NCBI GenBank assembly: GCA_029962745.1
Contig: CM057157.1
Coordinates: 23,306,088-23,370,087, forward strand
Length of the DNA stretch: 64,000 nt
Direction of reading: 5' to 3'
Source: Echinometra lucunter
Lineage: Eukaryota; Echinodermata; Echinoidea; Camarodonta; Echinometridae
A program made the position numbers and the translations under genes. This document shows positions 37,236 to 49,554 of the stretch, in pieces; position 1 is the first letter of the stretch, and the number at the start of each line of letters is the position of its first letter. The notes below the pieces were generated by a model. It was not told the origin of the DNA and did not search any database. It worked only from the letters and a program-made list of their open reading frames with translations.

Positions 37236-39051
37236 GCACTGTCACTGCTAATAGTTACGTTAGATAGTTTGGAAAATCTGTTATGAATTTTCTTTGAGAT
37301 TCGAAGTTAGATGACTTCATTACATGGAAATAAGAACAAGAGAATCCTTCAATATGAGATAAATAATGAGTGATAGAGCGAGTGATTAATGAAATGACAT
37401 CAAAATAAACCTTTTGTCCATTAAATTATGGAAAAGTGGTAGTTTCTACTGAAAAGAGGTTTCAAAGTCGGTAGGTGCATAGCTAAATTCCATAAAAAGC
37501 GGCAATCTACCGCCTAAATCGGTAAAGTTGACAATGTTCACTGAACAGTTAATAGGGGGTCGAGACTTGAGAAGAATTTCAACTTTACAATTGTAAAATA
37601 TTTTGAACAATCATTGAGATGATTAATGTGAACTTCCCTGCAGATCTGGGTTAATTGGGTTGTTATAAACTCCTTGATGACCTCGGCTCCGCAGTCCAAA
37701 GTGAAATTGTCAAGCATTTTTTATTACCATCAGGGAATGTCTCCATTTTCACCGAAGGTGGCAGTATTTCACCAACTCTGACCAACACCAGCAGTGCTGA
37801 ACTCAAGTGTGGAATAAATTCACTCTAACCAACTCCAGAGTGGATACACCCTGATCAACAGCTCGAACAGAACATTTACCGAACTCGCATCAATTTTGAT
37901 ATTCCGACGGGAAGGATACAATCATGCAGCAAAATACATGATCAAGATGCTAATCATTATTTTGATTATGCTGATCATTATGGTCATCAGAAAGAAGATA
38001 ATTTATGCTCGCAATAATAGCATTTATGGTAGATGTATTCGTAAGTTCACATTAGCAGTGGTCAAGAACATCATTCCTTATCGCATGCACCCCCTCTGAA
38101 TTCTTGCAACAAAGTGCTCGAGTATCACCACATGGTAAGGGGGGGGGGGGGGGGGCGGGGGGGGGGACATCCGGCCTTCCAATGCCACAATTTTGAAAGC
38201 CAAGGAGCAAGAATCCAAGTTTAGCCCTTCCCCCTTTTTTTGGGGGGGGGGATGGGAGGTGTCAGAGAATTGAGGAGTAAAGAGACACTCCAAAACCTCA
38301 TGATCCCTTTTGTCAGAATTTTCTTTCAGTATCCCCCCTTTGGGTAAAATATTGGATCCCCCTCGAAGGTTTGTTCTTTTTGCTTGCAGCATGAACCGGT
38401 GAATATGTTTGAAGATTTGAATTTGATATACGAAATGACATTCTGTATAGTAAGGGTAGTTTGTCTAGCTCCCGTGGTGACAATGTGCTAGTATACCCAC
38501 TCTGCAAATTTACGTAAAATTAAAACAATCATGAATGAAAAAAATGCAATACATACACAGCTGAGTAATGCTCAGTATTTTAGCCATGTACTTCCTGATT
38601 TTTGTTTTTACTAAATTATTTTAATTCGCTATCTTTTAGAGTCTTCGTACCTGCCCGGTTGCGATACAAAGGTCAAGTGCTATGATCATTAGCAAATACT
38701 TCAAATATTTACGTACGGTGTCTTTATGGCTAAATCCTGGTTTCCCCCTAGCTGGTTGTCTCACAAAGTCCAAGAAATAATGTAAATAAAGATATCACTC
38801 TATCCAATTTTATGCATTGTCTTCTCTGATGATGGCTAAATTGATAGTTACTACATAAGACATTGCTAGGCTCATTCATTATGATGTTCATCATCTTAAC
38901 TAATATGATTATCATTATTAATATTAGTATTATAATGGCTATGAATGTTATCTTTTTATCTTCGTTCTCATCATCCCCATCTGTCATTACTATTATCTAT
39001 ATTATCTTTATTGTTTTTGTTATTATGATCAATATTTTCATTATTATTACT

Positions 39052-39103
39052 ATTATTATTGTTATTGTTATTATTATTATCATTGTTATTATTATTATTG
39101 TTA

Positions 39104-39158
<55 letters not shown>

Positions 39159-39215
39159 GTATTTATTCATTTATTTATATTTTTATTCATTCATTCATTC
39201 ATTCATTCATTACCA
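39052..39215 (+). repeat. (ATT)n and (ATTC)n microsatellites
   Basis: ATT/GTT trinucleotides to about 39157 pass into ATTT and ATTC tetranucleotides to about 39211. Frames are poly-I or poly-L. Confidence 0.9.
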
Positions 39216-40644
39216 GTTATAATACCATCAAAAAACTGAAATATTCTTGCCCTCTCCCTTTCGAAACATTACACCTTTTGGCTTTAACCATGCAGCCAGA
39301 AATTAATGCAAAGTCCAACCAAGGAGTTTAAGAGGTTACAAAGCTTCTTGGTAATTTAAACCACTGGGTACTGGAACCTGGTTGGCCCATGTATTAACCC
39401 TATGGAGATTTAAGAATTCAGTAGCCAACAGGTTAACTAAGGTTCTAGTAGCGAAAGCTCTGTCTGGCTTTCTTGCACTTTCAGTCATTTTCTTTCTTGT
39501 ATCGTCATTCAATTGTGTTTTACCTTGTTACAAGAGAGGATGGGCACTTTATAAACAAATTTTGGACGTTTTGATGTTTTTATGAAATTTGTAATTTAGT
39601 TCACCTGATGGCATGTGGAGTCATCCCGATATTTTTTTCCACGTCACAAGAACGAATGTTAATAGATAGAACTGAATGTTAATGAAACAAAACAAAACAA
39701 AAAAAAAACAACAACAAAAAACCCAACAACAAGAACAACAACAACACCAAAACCAACCAAACAAAAGCGTCTGTGCACGTTATATGTCTTTTTTTTTAAA
39801 TCATTTTTTTTTTTGGGGGGGGGGGGAGGTGGGCGGTGACTTGTTACTCCATGGTCAGTTTGTGTATCACTATTTACCACAGCGTACGGCATAAGGTAGT
39901 ATGATTTTTTTTTTAGAATTATTGATATTATTTCAATTGTAATTGATTGGCAGAAATTGCAAGGTCCGACTTAACAGAATATGACAACTTGTTAGGCACG
40001 GCACAAACCAGAGTGTCGAACAGCTCCTCGATATCTCGTTTTTATCCATACTGAAGAAAAGCTGCTGCTCGGCTTGTCCAGTATAGAATTTGATTTCTTC
40101 AGTTCCATGAAATGGGCTGGAACACGTTGGCGGTAAACACCTTTTGCGAGTTCAGAGTGTTGAAAACGATGGAATTAGATAAGTTAAACGCGATAATGAT
40201 GCTGTTCTTAATGTATTATGTGTGGACATACTGTACACTACACTAACTCTTATGGCTGAGAAATTAATCTAATCTTAGTCGATTGAATGAGGGACAATTC
40301 AACAGTTAGATGAAGAAATCATCAATAAGATTGATTTCTAAGTCTTAAATTAAGATGTTTTGATCGAATTTTGGAGTTGTCCCTGATTCAAGTTTAGGAA
40401 GTTTATAGAATTCAATGTATACCAAAGTAGAGGTGAGTAAGACATTGTTTCTGAAATTAACAAAGTTCCACCTAGAGCGTTTTTGTAAGGATACTTCTCG
40501 GAGATTATCTCATCGTGTGTTAGATTTGCCCGTGTGCGGAATTCCCCTTTAGATAACCGGGAAGTTGACCACCTGAAAGATAACCTTTGATATTTGGTTT
40601 TAAGCGTTGAAGGTAATTAAAATGCCCAATCATCCTTTATAATT

Positions 40645-40731
40645 ATCCTTTATTTTGGTGCAGATGAGTTAATGAACAATGAGAAGCCGCTTCTCATTGT
40701 TCATTAACTCATCCGCACCAAAATAAAGGAT
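40645..40731. repeat. 87-base near-perfect palindrome (43-bp arms, 1-base centre)
   Basis: The left arm 40645-40687 and right arm 40689-40731 are reverse complements with one mismatch (cagatgag against ctcatccg). Arms begin atcctttattttggtg and meet at gagaagc-c-gcttctc. It lies 62 bases before a tRNA-like sequence, and its 'gcagatgag' and 'gaacaatga' words also occur near the other tRNA-like copies. Confidence 0.9.
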
Positions 40732-40793
40732 CAAAAAAGGTTGGAAATTTGTCTGTCGGTCAATAGGATTCGGTCACGCCTAACTGCTGGCCC

Positions 40794-40864
40794 GCCTCAG
40801 TGGTCTAGTGGTAAGGCATTGGCGTTCTAAGCCAGTGACCCGGGTTCGATTCCCGGCGGAGGCA
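40794..40864 (+). tRNA. tRNA-like sequence, anticodon UCU (SINE head)
   Basis: Folds as a 71-nt cloverleaf: acceptor gcctcag/cggaggc with one mismatch, D arm, anticodon stem ttggc/gccag around loop gttctaa, T arm ccgggttcgattcccgg, discriminator A. The loop places TCT at positions 34-36. The 3' flank (to about 40960) is shared with other copies, so it is probably a tRNA-derived SINE head and not a housekeeping gene. Confidence 0.55.
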
Positions 40865-41109
40865 TTTTTTCAACCCTTGATTCGAAATGGATGACAGTTC
40901 TGGGGAACATTGAGGGAGCTACGCAATTATTATTCACCCATTTTCATTTCTTTCAGTATATATATATATTTTGTGATCAGGTAACAGCTTTGGCAACTCT
41001 CATGGAAATAAATACATGTGAAACAATTGAGAGAATAATAGCGTAGCATGAATCAAAGTTCCCCAGAGCTGTCCTACCATTTTGGAAATTTTTGCAAAGG
41101 TTGAAAAAA

Positions 41110-41181
41110 TGTCTCCGCCGGGAATCGAACCCGAGCCTTTGGCTATGAACGCCAATGCCTTAACCACTAGACCACGGAGAC
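41110..41181 (-). tRNA. tRNA-like sequence, anticodon UCA, copy 1
   Basis: 72 nt with all stems; one T-stem position is a G-U wobble. Anticodon loop gttcata places TCA at 34-36. No CCA is encoded, as usual in eukaryotes. Confidence 0.5.
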
Positions 41182-41508
41182 GGGCCAGTGGTTTCGGCGA
41201 CTCCAAATTCGCTTAACCGACAGATTGACAAATCTTCAACCCTCACTAATTAATTCCTTTGTTGGTGGCAGATGAGTTTCGAACAATGACCTGCCGCACA
41301 CCTCAGCTGGATCCGAGCGAATGCTTTGGGATACATGTATATGTTGGAATAATTAACATTTTGTGATCAGGTAACATATACAACAGCTTTGGCAACTCTC
41401 ATGGAAATAAATACATGTGAAACAATTGAGAGAATAATAGCGTAGCATGAATCAAAGTTCCCCAGAGCTGTCCTACCATTTTGGAAATTCTTGCAGAGGT
41501 TGAAAAAA

Positions 41509-41580
41509 TGTCTCCCCCGGGAATCGAACCCGGGCCTTTGGCTATGAACGCCAATGCCTTAACCACTAGACCACGGAGAC
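41509..41580 (-). tRNA. tRNA-like sequence, anticodon UCA, copy 2
   Basis: Same 72-nt cloverleaf as its neighbour, with one acceptor-stem mismatch (last pair G-G). Anticodon UCA. Confidence 0.5.
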
Positions 41581-41865
41581 GGGCCAGTGGTTTCGGCGAC
41601 TCCAAATTCGCTTAACCGACAGATTGACAAATCTTCAACCCTCACTAATTAATTGCCAAAGCTGTTGTATATGTTACCTGATCACAAAATGTTAATAATT
41701 CCAACATATACATGTATCCCAAAGCATTCGCTCGGATCCAGCTGAGGTGTGCGGCAGGTCATTGTTCGAAACTCATCTGCCACCACAAAGGAATTAATTA
41801 GTGAGGGTTGAAGATTTGTCAATCTGTCGGTTAAGCGAATTTGGAGTCGCCGAAACCACTGGCCC

Positions 41866-41937
41866 GTCTCCGTGGTCTAGTGGTTAAGGCATTGGCGTTC
41901 ATAGCCAAAGGCCCGGGTTCGATTCCCGGCGGAGACA
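41866..41937 (+). tRNA. tRNA-like sequence, anticodon UCA, copy 3
   Basis: Fully paired 72-nt cloverleaf: acceptor gtctccg/cggagac, D stem gtct/aggc, anticodon stem ttggc/gccaa, variable aggc, T stem ccggg/cccgg, discriminator A. Anticodon UCA. A T run of four follows directly, a possible Pol III stop. Confidence 0.55.
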
Positions 41938-42264
41938 TTTTATCAACCTTTGCAAAAATTTCCAAAATGGTAGGACAGCTCTGGGGAACTTTGATTCATG
42001 CTACGCTATTATTCTCTCAATTGATTCACATGTATTTATTTCCATGAGAGTTGCCAAAGCTGTTGTATATGTTACCTGATCACAAAATGTTAATTATTCC
42101 AACATATACATGTATCCCAAAGCATTCACTCGGATCCAGCTGAGGTGTGCGGCAGGTCATTGTTCGAAACTCATCTGCCACCAACAAAGGAATTAATTAG
42201 TGAGGGTTGAAGATTTGTCAATCTGTCGGTTAAGCGAATTTGGAGTCGCCGAAACCACTGGCCC

Positions 42265-42336
42265 GTCTCCGTGGTCTAGTGGTTAAGGCATTGGCGTTCA
42301 TAGCCAAAGGCCCGGGTTCGATTCCCGGCGGAGACA
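42265..42336 (+). tRNA. tRNA-like sequence, anticodon UCA, copy 4
   Basis: Identical cloverleaf to copy 3, followed by a T7 run (possible Pol III terminator). Its 3' body is cut off after about 90 bases by a TA microsatellite. Confidence 0.55.
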
Positions 42337-42429
42337 TTTTTTTCAACCTTTGCAAAAATTTCCAAAATGGTAGGACAGCTCTGGGGAACTTTGATTCATG
42401 CTACGCTGTTATTCTCTCAATTGTTTCAC

Positions 42430-42614
<185 letters not shown>

Positions 42615-43146
42615 AATAGACACACGGCAATGCCATGAGATATAACCACGATATCTGTTCATCTGAATTTTTAATTCTTATCCCCCCCCCCCCCCGTGAC
42701 GCGCTTTATATTCTTTTTTAATTCTTTAGCCCTCTTATATCGCTGTCCGAATTATTTTTCCCTTCCTCTTTCCCCATTAGCGATTCGCTGTATATGACTT
42801 ATGTTGTGTTTTGACAATAGATGCAGCATATTAAATTTCATGCAACGTTTTGCATGGTGTGGAATATGGAGGAAACGGATTTTTGCATTCTATTTACATG
42901 TATACAAACGTTGTTGTTGTGGTAAGTGGTGGTGCGTCGACAAACTTGTGTCCTGTGCACCAGGCGCTATACAGAGATTCTTTAGGTCTACTCCGGTAAA
43001 GTTTCCTCCAATTTCTATGAAATGGAAACTCTATATATTACTGGTTCTTGCTTAATAATAAAGAAAGTGAATTAAAGTCCCTAAACTCATGGGAATCGTA
43101 TACTGAGAGAAGTGTGTATTATCAGTAATTAATATGCACACGTAGT

Positions 43147-43965
43147 CTAGACTTTCATTCTCGTGTCTCTAATGTATGTTAGGATATGATCATAGTTGTG
43201 GGGGTTGTATAGTATATTCTTTGTTGTCATCTGATCATTAGTGTAGTTTAATTTTTGTTGTAGGGAAGGCCGTTGTAGCGCATATTTTGGACATGTTAAG
43301 AGAAAACGGGTCATGTCATCACAATGCTGACAAACGTCACAAAGGACAGTGGGGTGCCTCCCCACCTTGTCCTGATAGTCATTGAGTCCTTGTACGACTC
43401 AAAGTCGCAATCTGTGGAGTTGAACATCTTTGTAACGAGTTGTTTTCCACATTCGGGACTGAAGAGAGACATGTGGAATTACTACTTGACAAGTAGATGG
43501 AGCCTCCTTCATCCACAGCTATTGCCAAGTTTCCGGATCAGTTCTCGCCTCAGCTCAAACTTGACCTCTGAGACTGTTCTGGGAAGGCAAATATCTGGTT
43601 TGGGTTTCTTAGTTGCCTGTTTGACCAATAAATCAGCCGTGTCATTCCCTTTGATACCAAAATGGCTTGGTGTCCATTCAAAAGAGACGTTGCATCCCAT
43701 CATATAGAGAGAATTTAGCAAGAGTCTGATATCACAAACAATTTTGTTTGAGGGATTTAACTGGGAGAGAAGAGCAATGACGCTTTTGCAATCTGTGAAA
43801 ATACATGAGTATATTGGCTGGACTGTCTCTATCCATTCCAATGCGAAGAGAGTTGCTATAAGCTCTGCTGTCCGTCATCCAACCTATAATTCCTAGATTG
43901 GATGACGGAGCCTCCATCCTGACAGCAGAGCTTATGGCAATCCTCTTCGCATGCTCATTACTTTA
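43147..43965. mobile_element. RNase H-bearing non-LTR retrotransposon relic, head-to-head
   Basis: The minus frame 43841-43509 encodes an RNase H-like domain: EWIE, FTDCKSVIALL, then FEWTPSHFGIKGNDTADLLVKQA with the HxGxxGNxxAD pattern. Further minus frame 43365-43147 encodes a downstream CDVCQHC...LLTCPKY zinc-like end. On the plus strand at about 43886-43965 the start of the same domain appears (GASILTAELMAILFA). The minus strand repeats TAELIATLFAL, so the two pieces meet head-to-head with about 60 bases of inverted overlap; the minus copy lacks 13 bases. I-like or related clade is likely from the RNase H. Confidence 0.7.
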
Positions 43966-44002
43966 TATATTCCGATGGAGTGCGAAGCCATTCAATCGTA
44001 AA

Positions 44003-45002
44003 GCTACGGTCACAACCGGCCGTGCACCTTCCTACGTGTGGTCTGCGACCGATTTTGCAGAAAATTCATACGTCATACGCACGGGCCCGTACTTTTTCAT
44101 CGAGCACGCAGGAACACGCAGAACACGCAGGGCGGTTGTTGGCCATGTCCAACAAACCCTACGTGTGGCTACTGTTTTGAAAAACGCAAGTGGCACGAGC
44201 AGCTATCGCAAGGCGGTGCACGGAATCGTATGTTCTTGTTACGTTGACTGCAAGGTTTTGCATTGTTACCGTATCATGCGTACTGTGAAAATTTATTTGC
44301 GGCGTCTGTACTTCACAGGCACGTCCAGCATGCGTAGAAGGTGCAATCACTGCACAGTGGACGTACACCACAAGGTCGCTTGCGCCTTCTTCCGAAGTTG
44401 GACGAACGTTCGTTTTGTGGCACACGCAAGGTGCACCCTCAAATCGGCAAGGTTAGAACGCTTACCTCTACTATTCGGTCGTCTTTATCACATTCCCAGA
44501 AGATTTGGCATTGAAAATGGCTACTTAAAGTTACAGTAAAAGAAGCACTGAGCAAAATAATGAAGGAAGGAGGGAAAGCCGAAAAGGAGAGAAAGAAGGC
44601 CGACATGGCCGAGGAAAGCCAAAATCAGAGTGAATTTGATTTGCGAAAAAATGTGTGTCTTGCTCAGGCAACGCAAGTACTTCTTATAACCATGTAACGT
44701 AATCGTACTTCCGACGTAAACACTTCTTGCAAATATCGCACTGAGCCTCACCTGCCGCACAGCAGAGGCATGACACCTGCGCGTGCGTTGCACTTTCACC
44801 CTACGGGTTTGGACGAGAAAAAAATCAAAAAATATTTGCAAGAGGCCTGCACGGGCCCACGCAAAGGACGTAAGTTGGGGGTATGATGGTCGTGCAACTG
44901 CTACAATCGCAAAGAATCGCAGAAGTTTGCTCACAGCCCCGCAACTCTTGCGAACACGCACGTGCAAAAACACGCACGGCCGGTTGCGACTGGGATAAAG
45001 TT
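44003..45002. mobile_element. ~1 kb TIR-bounded non-autonomous element
   Basis: Left end ...gtcacaaccggccgtgc (from 44003) and right end gcacggccggttgcgac... (to about 45002) are inverted over about 17 bases with one mismatch. The interior is richer in CpG and 'cacgca' words than the surroundings. Long frames across it (213 and 150 codons) show no recognisable motif. Confidence 0.5.
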
Positions 45003-45486
45003 ACATACATCAGTATGTGACCAAATTGATACGTATACACTATCCCTGATGCGGCGAGTTGGCAGATCTAAGAAAGCAAGGACCATCATGTATTCTTGTA
45101 TGCATTGTGTTCAGTTAAAAATTTTCAGCCACTTTTGAATATTCGTGTGCTTATCTGCTTATTGATGTAAAATTTTTTGCTGACTTGTCCACAGTTTTTG
45201 ACTGACGTCTTTTCTCTTCCTCCTTTAAACTAAAGCAGTTTCCATTTTGCCTTGGCGACGCCTTGGTGTCACTATTTAAAGATCCCCAACCCCCACAACT
45301 TTATCCTACACTCCTACACTATAGCCATGGTATTTGGGTTAATAGAGGTGCGTGATATCCATGCCTGTCTTAGGACAATTGACATTCTATGATTTACAGT
45401 ATAGATTGGTTTGTTTACAGCAATCAGTGAGATGCTCGTAATACTAGTAAATGAATATATAATTCGCACCAAACGCTCTTTTCTCT

Positions 45487-45583
45487 GAATGCAAATCAAA
45501 TCAAATCAAATCAAATCAAACCAAATTCACTGCGTAAAATCCCTCATTTTTGATGCATGCCTAGAAGACTTTGACTGTCAAAA

Positions 45584-45616
<33 letters not shown>

Positions 45617-45637
45617 AGAAGAAGAAGAAGAAGAAGA
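45487..45637 (+). repeat. (AATCA)n and (GAAA)n/(GAA)n microsatellites
   Basis: A pentanucleotide caaat/aatca tract (45490-45522) and, 60 bases on, gaaa then gaa tracts (about 45584-45637). Confidence 0.85.
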
Positions 45638-45639
45638 AA

Positions 45640-46521
45640 GGTATTCGTTTACATTTCTTTTCCACGAGGCAATATTCATCGCTTATTGCTTAGGGAAAAA
45701 TCAATATAATGTAGTTTCCTATAGTACAGTGCTTATAGCTTGATAAAACTAGTAGTATGGGGACGTATTAACTATTGGGATTTATTGCGTCCCCGTAAAA
45801 AAATTAAGTGTTAAAGGGGACATAGAGTTAGATGGACAGTTTGATGTCATGGAACAAATGTCCTCCTAACAATGTGTTCATAGAAATATATACTTATATT
45901 TCCTTCTTGTTGCCTGATGTCAGTGTAGTATGAAATAAATAACCTAAAAGATTATTGAATGGTCTCATGTGGTACAGTTTTTTAATATTCTGAAAGAATT
46001 TTATGGTGGGGTCCGTGGGATATACATGACATTTTGTAAAATGATTGATGAAAACAGACTTTCCGCAAGCGATTTGGAATAAACTTGCCCTCGTTTTTTT
46101 TTTTTTTTTTGTGTTTGTGTGCTGGTTTCACTGTATTGTGCTATTTAAAATCAAACACTTGATGATTCCGAACCTGAGTTAGTTAACATTTGATGATGTT
46201 TTAACACAGGTGCCCTTTGAACTGTCGGACGACGAAGGTATATTATTATATACACGTCCGTACGTGATTGTGTATTATATCTGGCAGGCCTTATCAAAGA
46301 TTGTTCAAACGCAAGATGTAGATGAACCAGGAAGCAAAATGCAACAAAATCACTGCTAATAAGAACAGAAGTAAAGAAAACTCTGAAGGAAGCATTTGGG
46401 ACATAATTTCATGTTCACGGATGGTGAATTTGCTCTAGTCTCCGTTACAAATGGATATTATGGTCTCCAGTTGATAATCTAGTAGTTTTTTTTTTTTTCG
46501 TTAAGAACAATTTACAAAAGC
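45640..46521 (+). other. Region upstream of the Tie signal-peptide exon
   Basis: No coding sequence recognised; includes T runs near 46095 and 46485. Presumably holds 5' UTR and promoter if 46522 is the true start, but no specific promoter element was identified. Confidence 0.3.
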
Positions 46522-46588
46522 ATGTGTGGAAGATATTTATTCTGGTCTATATTCTTGCACACCGCACTCGTCGCACATCTAACGTGTG
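46522..46588 (+). CDS. Tie: Tie-like gene, exon 1 (signal peptide)
   Basis: ATG followed by MCGRYLFWSIFLHTALVAHL and a phase-1 end at a consensus donor gtaagtag (46589). Hydrophobic core with a basic residue near the start, as in a signal peptide. Phase fits exon 2 exactly (split codon G+CA gives Ala). Linking this exon to the gene 13.7 kb downstream is inference. Confidence 0.6.
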
Positions 46589-49376
46589 GTAAGTAGTTTG
46601 AATCGTTCACGTCACTGAATTATATACCGACGCTCTAAATTTACATGAGCGGAATTGAAGTCCATTCGTTTATTGAGGAGTCATACTCATTAGGGCCATC
46701 GGCCACTTCTTTTCGTAGTTTTAATCCACAATAAAATAGTGAAATACACTCCCGAAAGCGGAATTCAAATCCTCATTTGGAGTGGATTCTATTCGAGACA
46801 GATTTGATCCCGAACCTATCCAGTATAAGAGTATCTTCGTTTTAAACGAAAGATTTTTCTTCCCCCTGTATATGTACACATATTATGTGATCTTCTTCTT
46901 CTTTTTCTTCTTGTTCTTCTTGTTCTTGTTCTTGTTCTTGTTCTTCTTCTTCTTCTTCTTCTTCTTCTTCTTCTTCTTCTTCTTCTTCTTCTCCTTCTTG
47001 TTCTTGTTCTTGTTCTTGGTCTTCTTTTTCTTATTCTTTTTCTTGTTCTTCTTGTTCTTGTTGTTGTTGTTCTTCTCCTTCTTGTTCTTATTCTTCTTTC
47101 TTCTTATTCTTGTTGTTGTTTTTGCTGTTCTTCTTCTTCTTCTTCTCCTCCTTCTTCTCCCTCCCCCTCCCCCTCCTGTTTCTTCTCTCCATCCTATTCC
47201 GTTGATTCTATGTGCATATTCTGGATCAACATGATGTGATTCCTAATATCTAGGGAATCACTTTAGGCCAAGTCAAATTGATTCTTGGTTTCTCAAATTG
47301 GATAGTTGATTAATTTAATTTCAGAACAAAAATGCCAAAATTTTGAAGCTCCCGAAAAAAGAGGAGGATGGAACGAGAGACAAAGAATTATTTTTATTTG
47401 GCCGTATATGCTTGTACTCAATCTTCCGTTATAAGTTTTGACATTTCTCGCAAATGGCAAGATGTCTGTCAAAAATTTTGGCCTAATAGTTATTATAAAG
47501 TTATAGAAGTTATTATCATACAGCTATTATCGTAAAGTTATTATTTTTTTATTATTAAAATGCCTCGTCTTCTTTCGGGCCATGCACTATGGGGCTAACA
47601 CTTTATACATATACATTGATTAGTTGATGTATTTGTCTAGATTTCGAATTTTCGATCGGTCTGTATATAGATTGGGACAAAAATAAATCTGTTTCGCTTC
47701 CCTGATTTTTGCACTCCCGACGTCGATGTTCTGTTGTGGCAATGCAGATATGCCTTTAGAACATGCCATTGTCGTTGAAGCCATTTCACCTTGAATTCAA
47801 AGGACTATATTTTGGGGAAACAGCATGAGTTCTGCAATAATATCGTTTGCGGCATTAATTCATTCATTTCTTGTATTTCGCTCCATTGGCTCTAACGCGC
47901 TACGACACCTATTGAAGTCGACAAAGACAAGTGGAGTTAGAATGCTTACTTTGACAAAGTTGGATGGTTAATAATAATTGATAAAAAGTATTTTCGTAAT
48001 TCCTTCAACCATAATTGTTAGAGTATCATTATCGACGGAGGCCATCACAACTTGATTCATGAATAGAATTATGTTAGAATGGGTTAAAAGAGGAAATTGC
48101 CTCTTGAATCATGACAGTGAAGTTTGTATACAAACTTAATCAACAGCTCAGTCTTTTCAAACTTGTAATGATTGATGACACTTCTTTTTACCATGGTTTA
48201 TTCTTACCAATAATATATATTTTGAAATTAAGTTCCGTGATCGTGATCTGGATTGTCTTAATGCGTTGCCTGTGATATCAAGTCCATGGGACAGAGATAT
48301 TTCAGTATTCAACGGGTTAAATTTCCTTCATCTTTGAATTTTAGTATCCGATTTCAAGAAATAACAACTCTTGACTACACTTTATTACCCTTTATTGACA
48401 CATTTCCAGAAGTGAACATGATCACAAGACTTTTCTAATTTATCACGATCGACATAAGTGACTATATTTTATACCGCAGGTAAAAGATGAGGGTTGTGTG
48501 ATGCGAAAAAAAGTACTGGGTACTGTTATAATGGTAGGTCGGTAACATGTCGTTTTTACATTCCCGAGATTAAGTTTTCCCGAGGGTTCATCGTTGCGAA
48601 AGGTTTGATATTCAAAAAGCTCTTAAATATACGAGACCCATTCCGTTTTGGGAATTATAAACGTCATTTCATTTTAATATTCAGATTTGGCTTATTCGCA
48701 ATTATTATTATTTTTTTTGGAGAAAAAAATGGCGAAACTTATGCAAGTCGAGCGAAACATGCAAGTTATGCACATCAAGCAAACATACTACAATATCAGA
48801 ATATCAGAGCACGTTCAACATTGCATTCTTTGGTCTTTCGAGTTTTGAACCTTTGGATATAATTATGAAACGAACTTCGGATTAACGCACAGGTCTTCGG
48901 ACTACATGTAATTCATGCGTTGCTTGAAGAAAATTCAAATGCATCATGAGTTGTTCAGAATTACAGGAACCTCCTGGTAAGGGAATTTGTGTTTTGGAAT
49001 CCTGAACCTCCGGAAAAACGAATCTTTGTTGACTTATGAAAATGATGATTACCATGATTATAAACACAGGCCTACGAGGCTGGGGGCGGGACTGGATTTT
49101 CAAAGTTCCGAGATTCAGGTAATCGCCTCTTACTAGTATATTGGAGTGCATTGAGCACCTTGCTCTGTGGATATAAACACTGATTTTCATAGCCATTATT
49201 TTCATTGTAATTATTATTATTATCATTACTCTCATTATCAATATTATATTTTTATTTGGTTATTTATGAGAGTGATGATTATTTCTATTATTTCTTTTTT
49301 GTTATTATTAGTAGTATAATAATGATTTTTTAAATTTATTATTTTATTATTATCATTATTATCATTATTTTCATTT

Positions 49377-49413
<37 letters not shown>

Positions 49414-49510
49414 CATTATTATTATTATTATCATTATTATTATCATTATTATTATTATCATTATTATTATTATCATTATCATCATCATTATTATTATCAT
49501 TATTATTATA

Positions 49511-49554
<44 letters not shown>

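Larger units (their letters stand above)
34400..40640. other. Non-coding stretch with dispersed repeats
   Basis: No gene recognised. It contains a CpG-richer island at about 34630-34735 inside AT-rich DNA, a 27-base G run (35500-35526) inside a 'ggacacgtcccc'-type dispersed repeat (about 35490-35950), pyrimidine-rich decayed sequence (36000-36700), a two-copy tandem (36865-37235), G runs at 38139-38167, ATT repeats at 39052-39157 and a G run near 39815. Confidence 0.5.

Noticed and set aside
41110..42336. Selenocysteine tRNA
   Set aside because: The UCA anticodon fits, but the variable arm is 4 bases and the acceptor is 7 bp, unlike the long arms of selenocysteine tRNA.
43898..44539. 213-codon plus frame
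   Set aside because: Only the first ~25 residues match an RNase H start; the rest crosses into a TIR-bounded element and has no recognisable motif.
46782..47234. 150-codon frame rich in Phe and Leu
   Set aside because: It is the translation of the TTC-rich tract at the start of unit A; the same tract in units B and C gives different frames.
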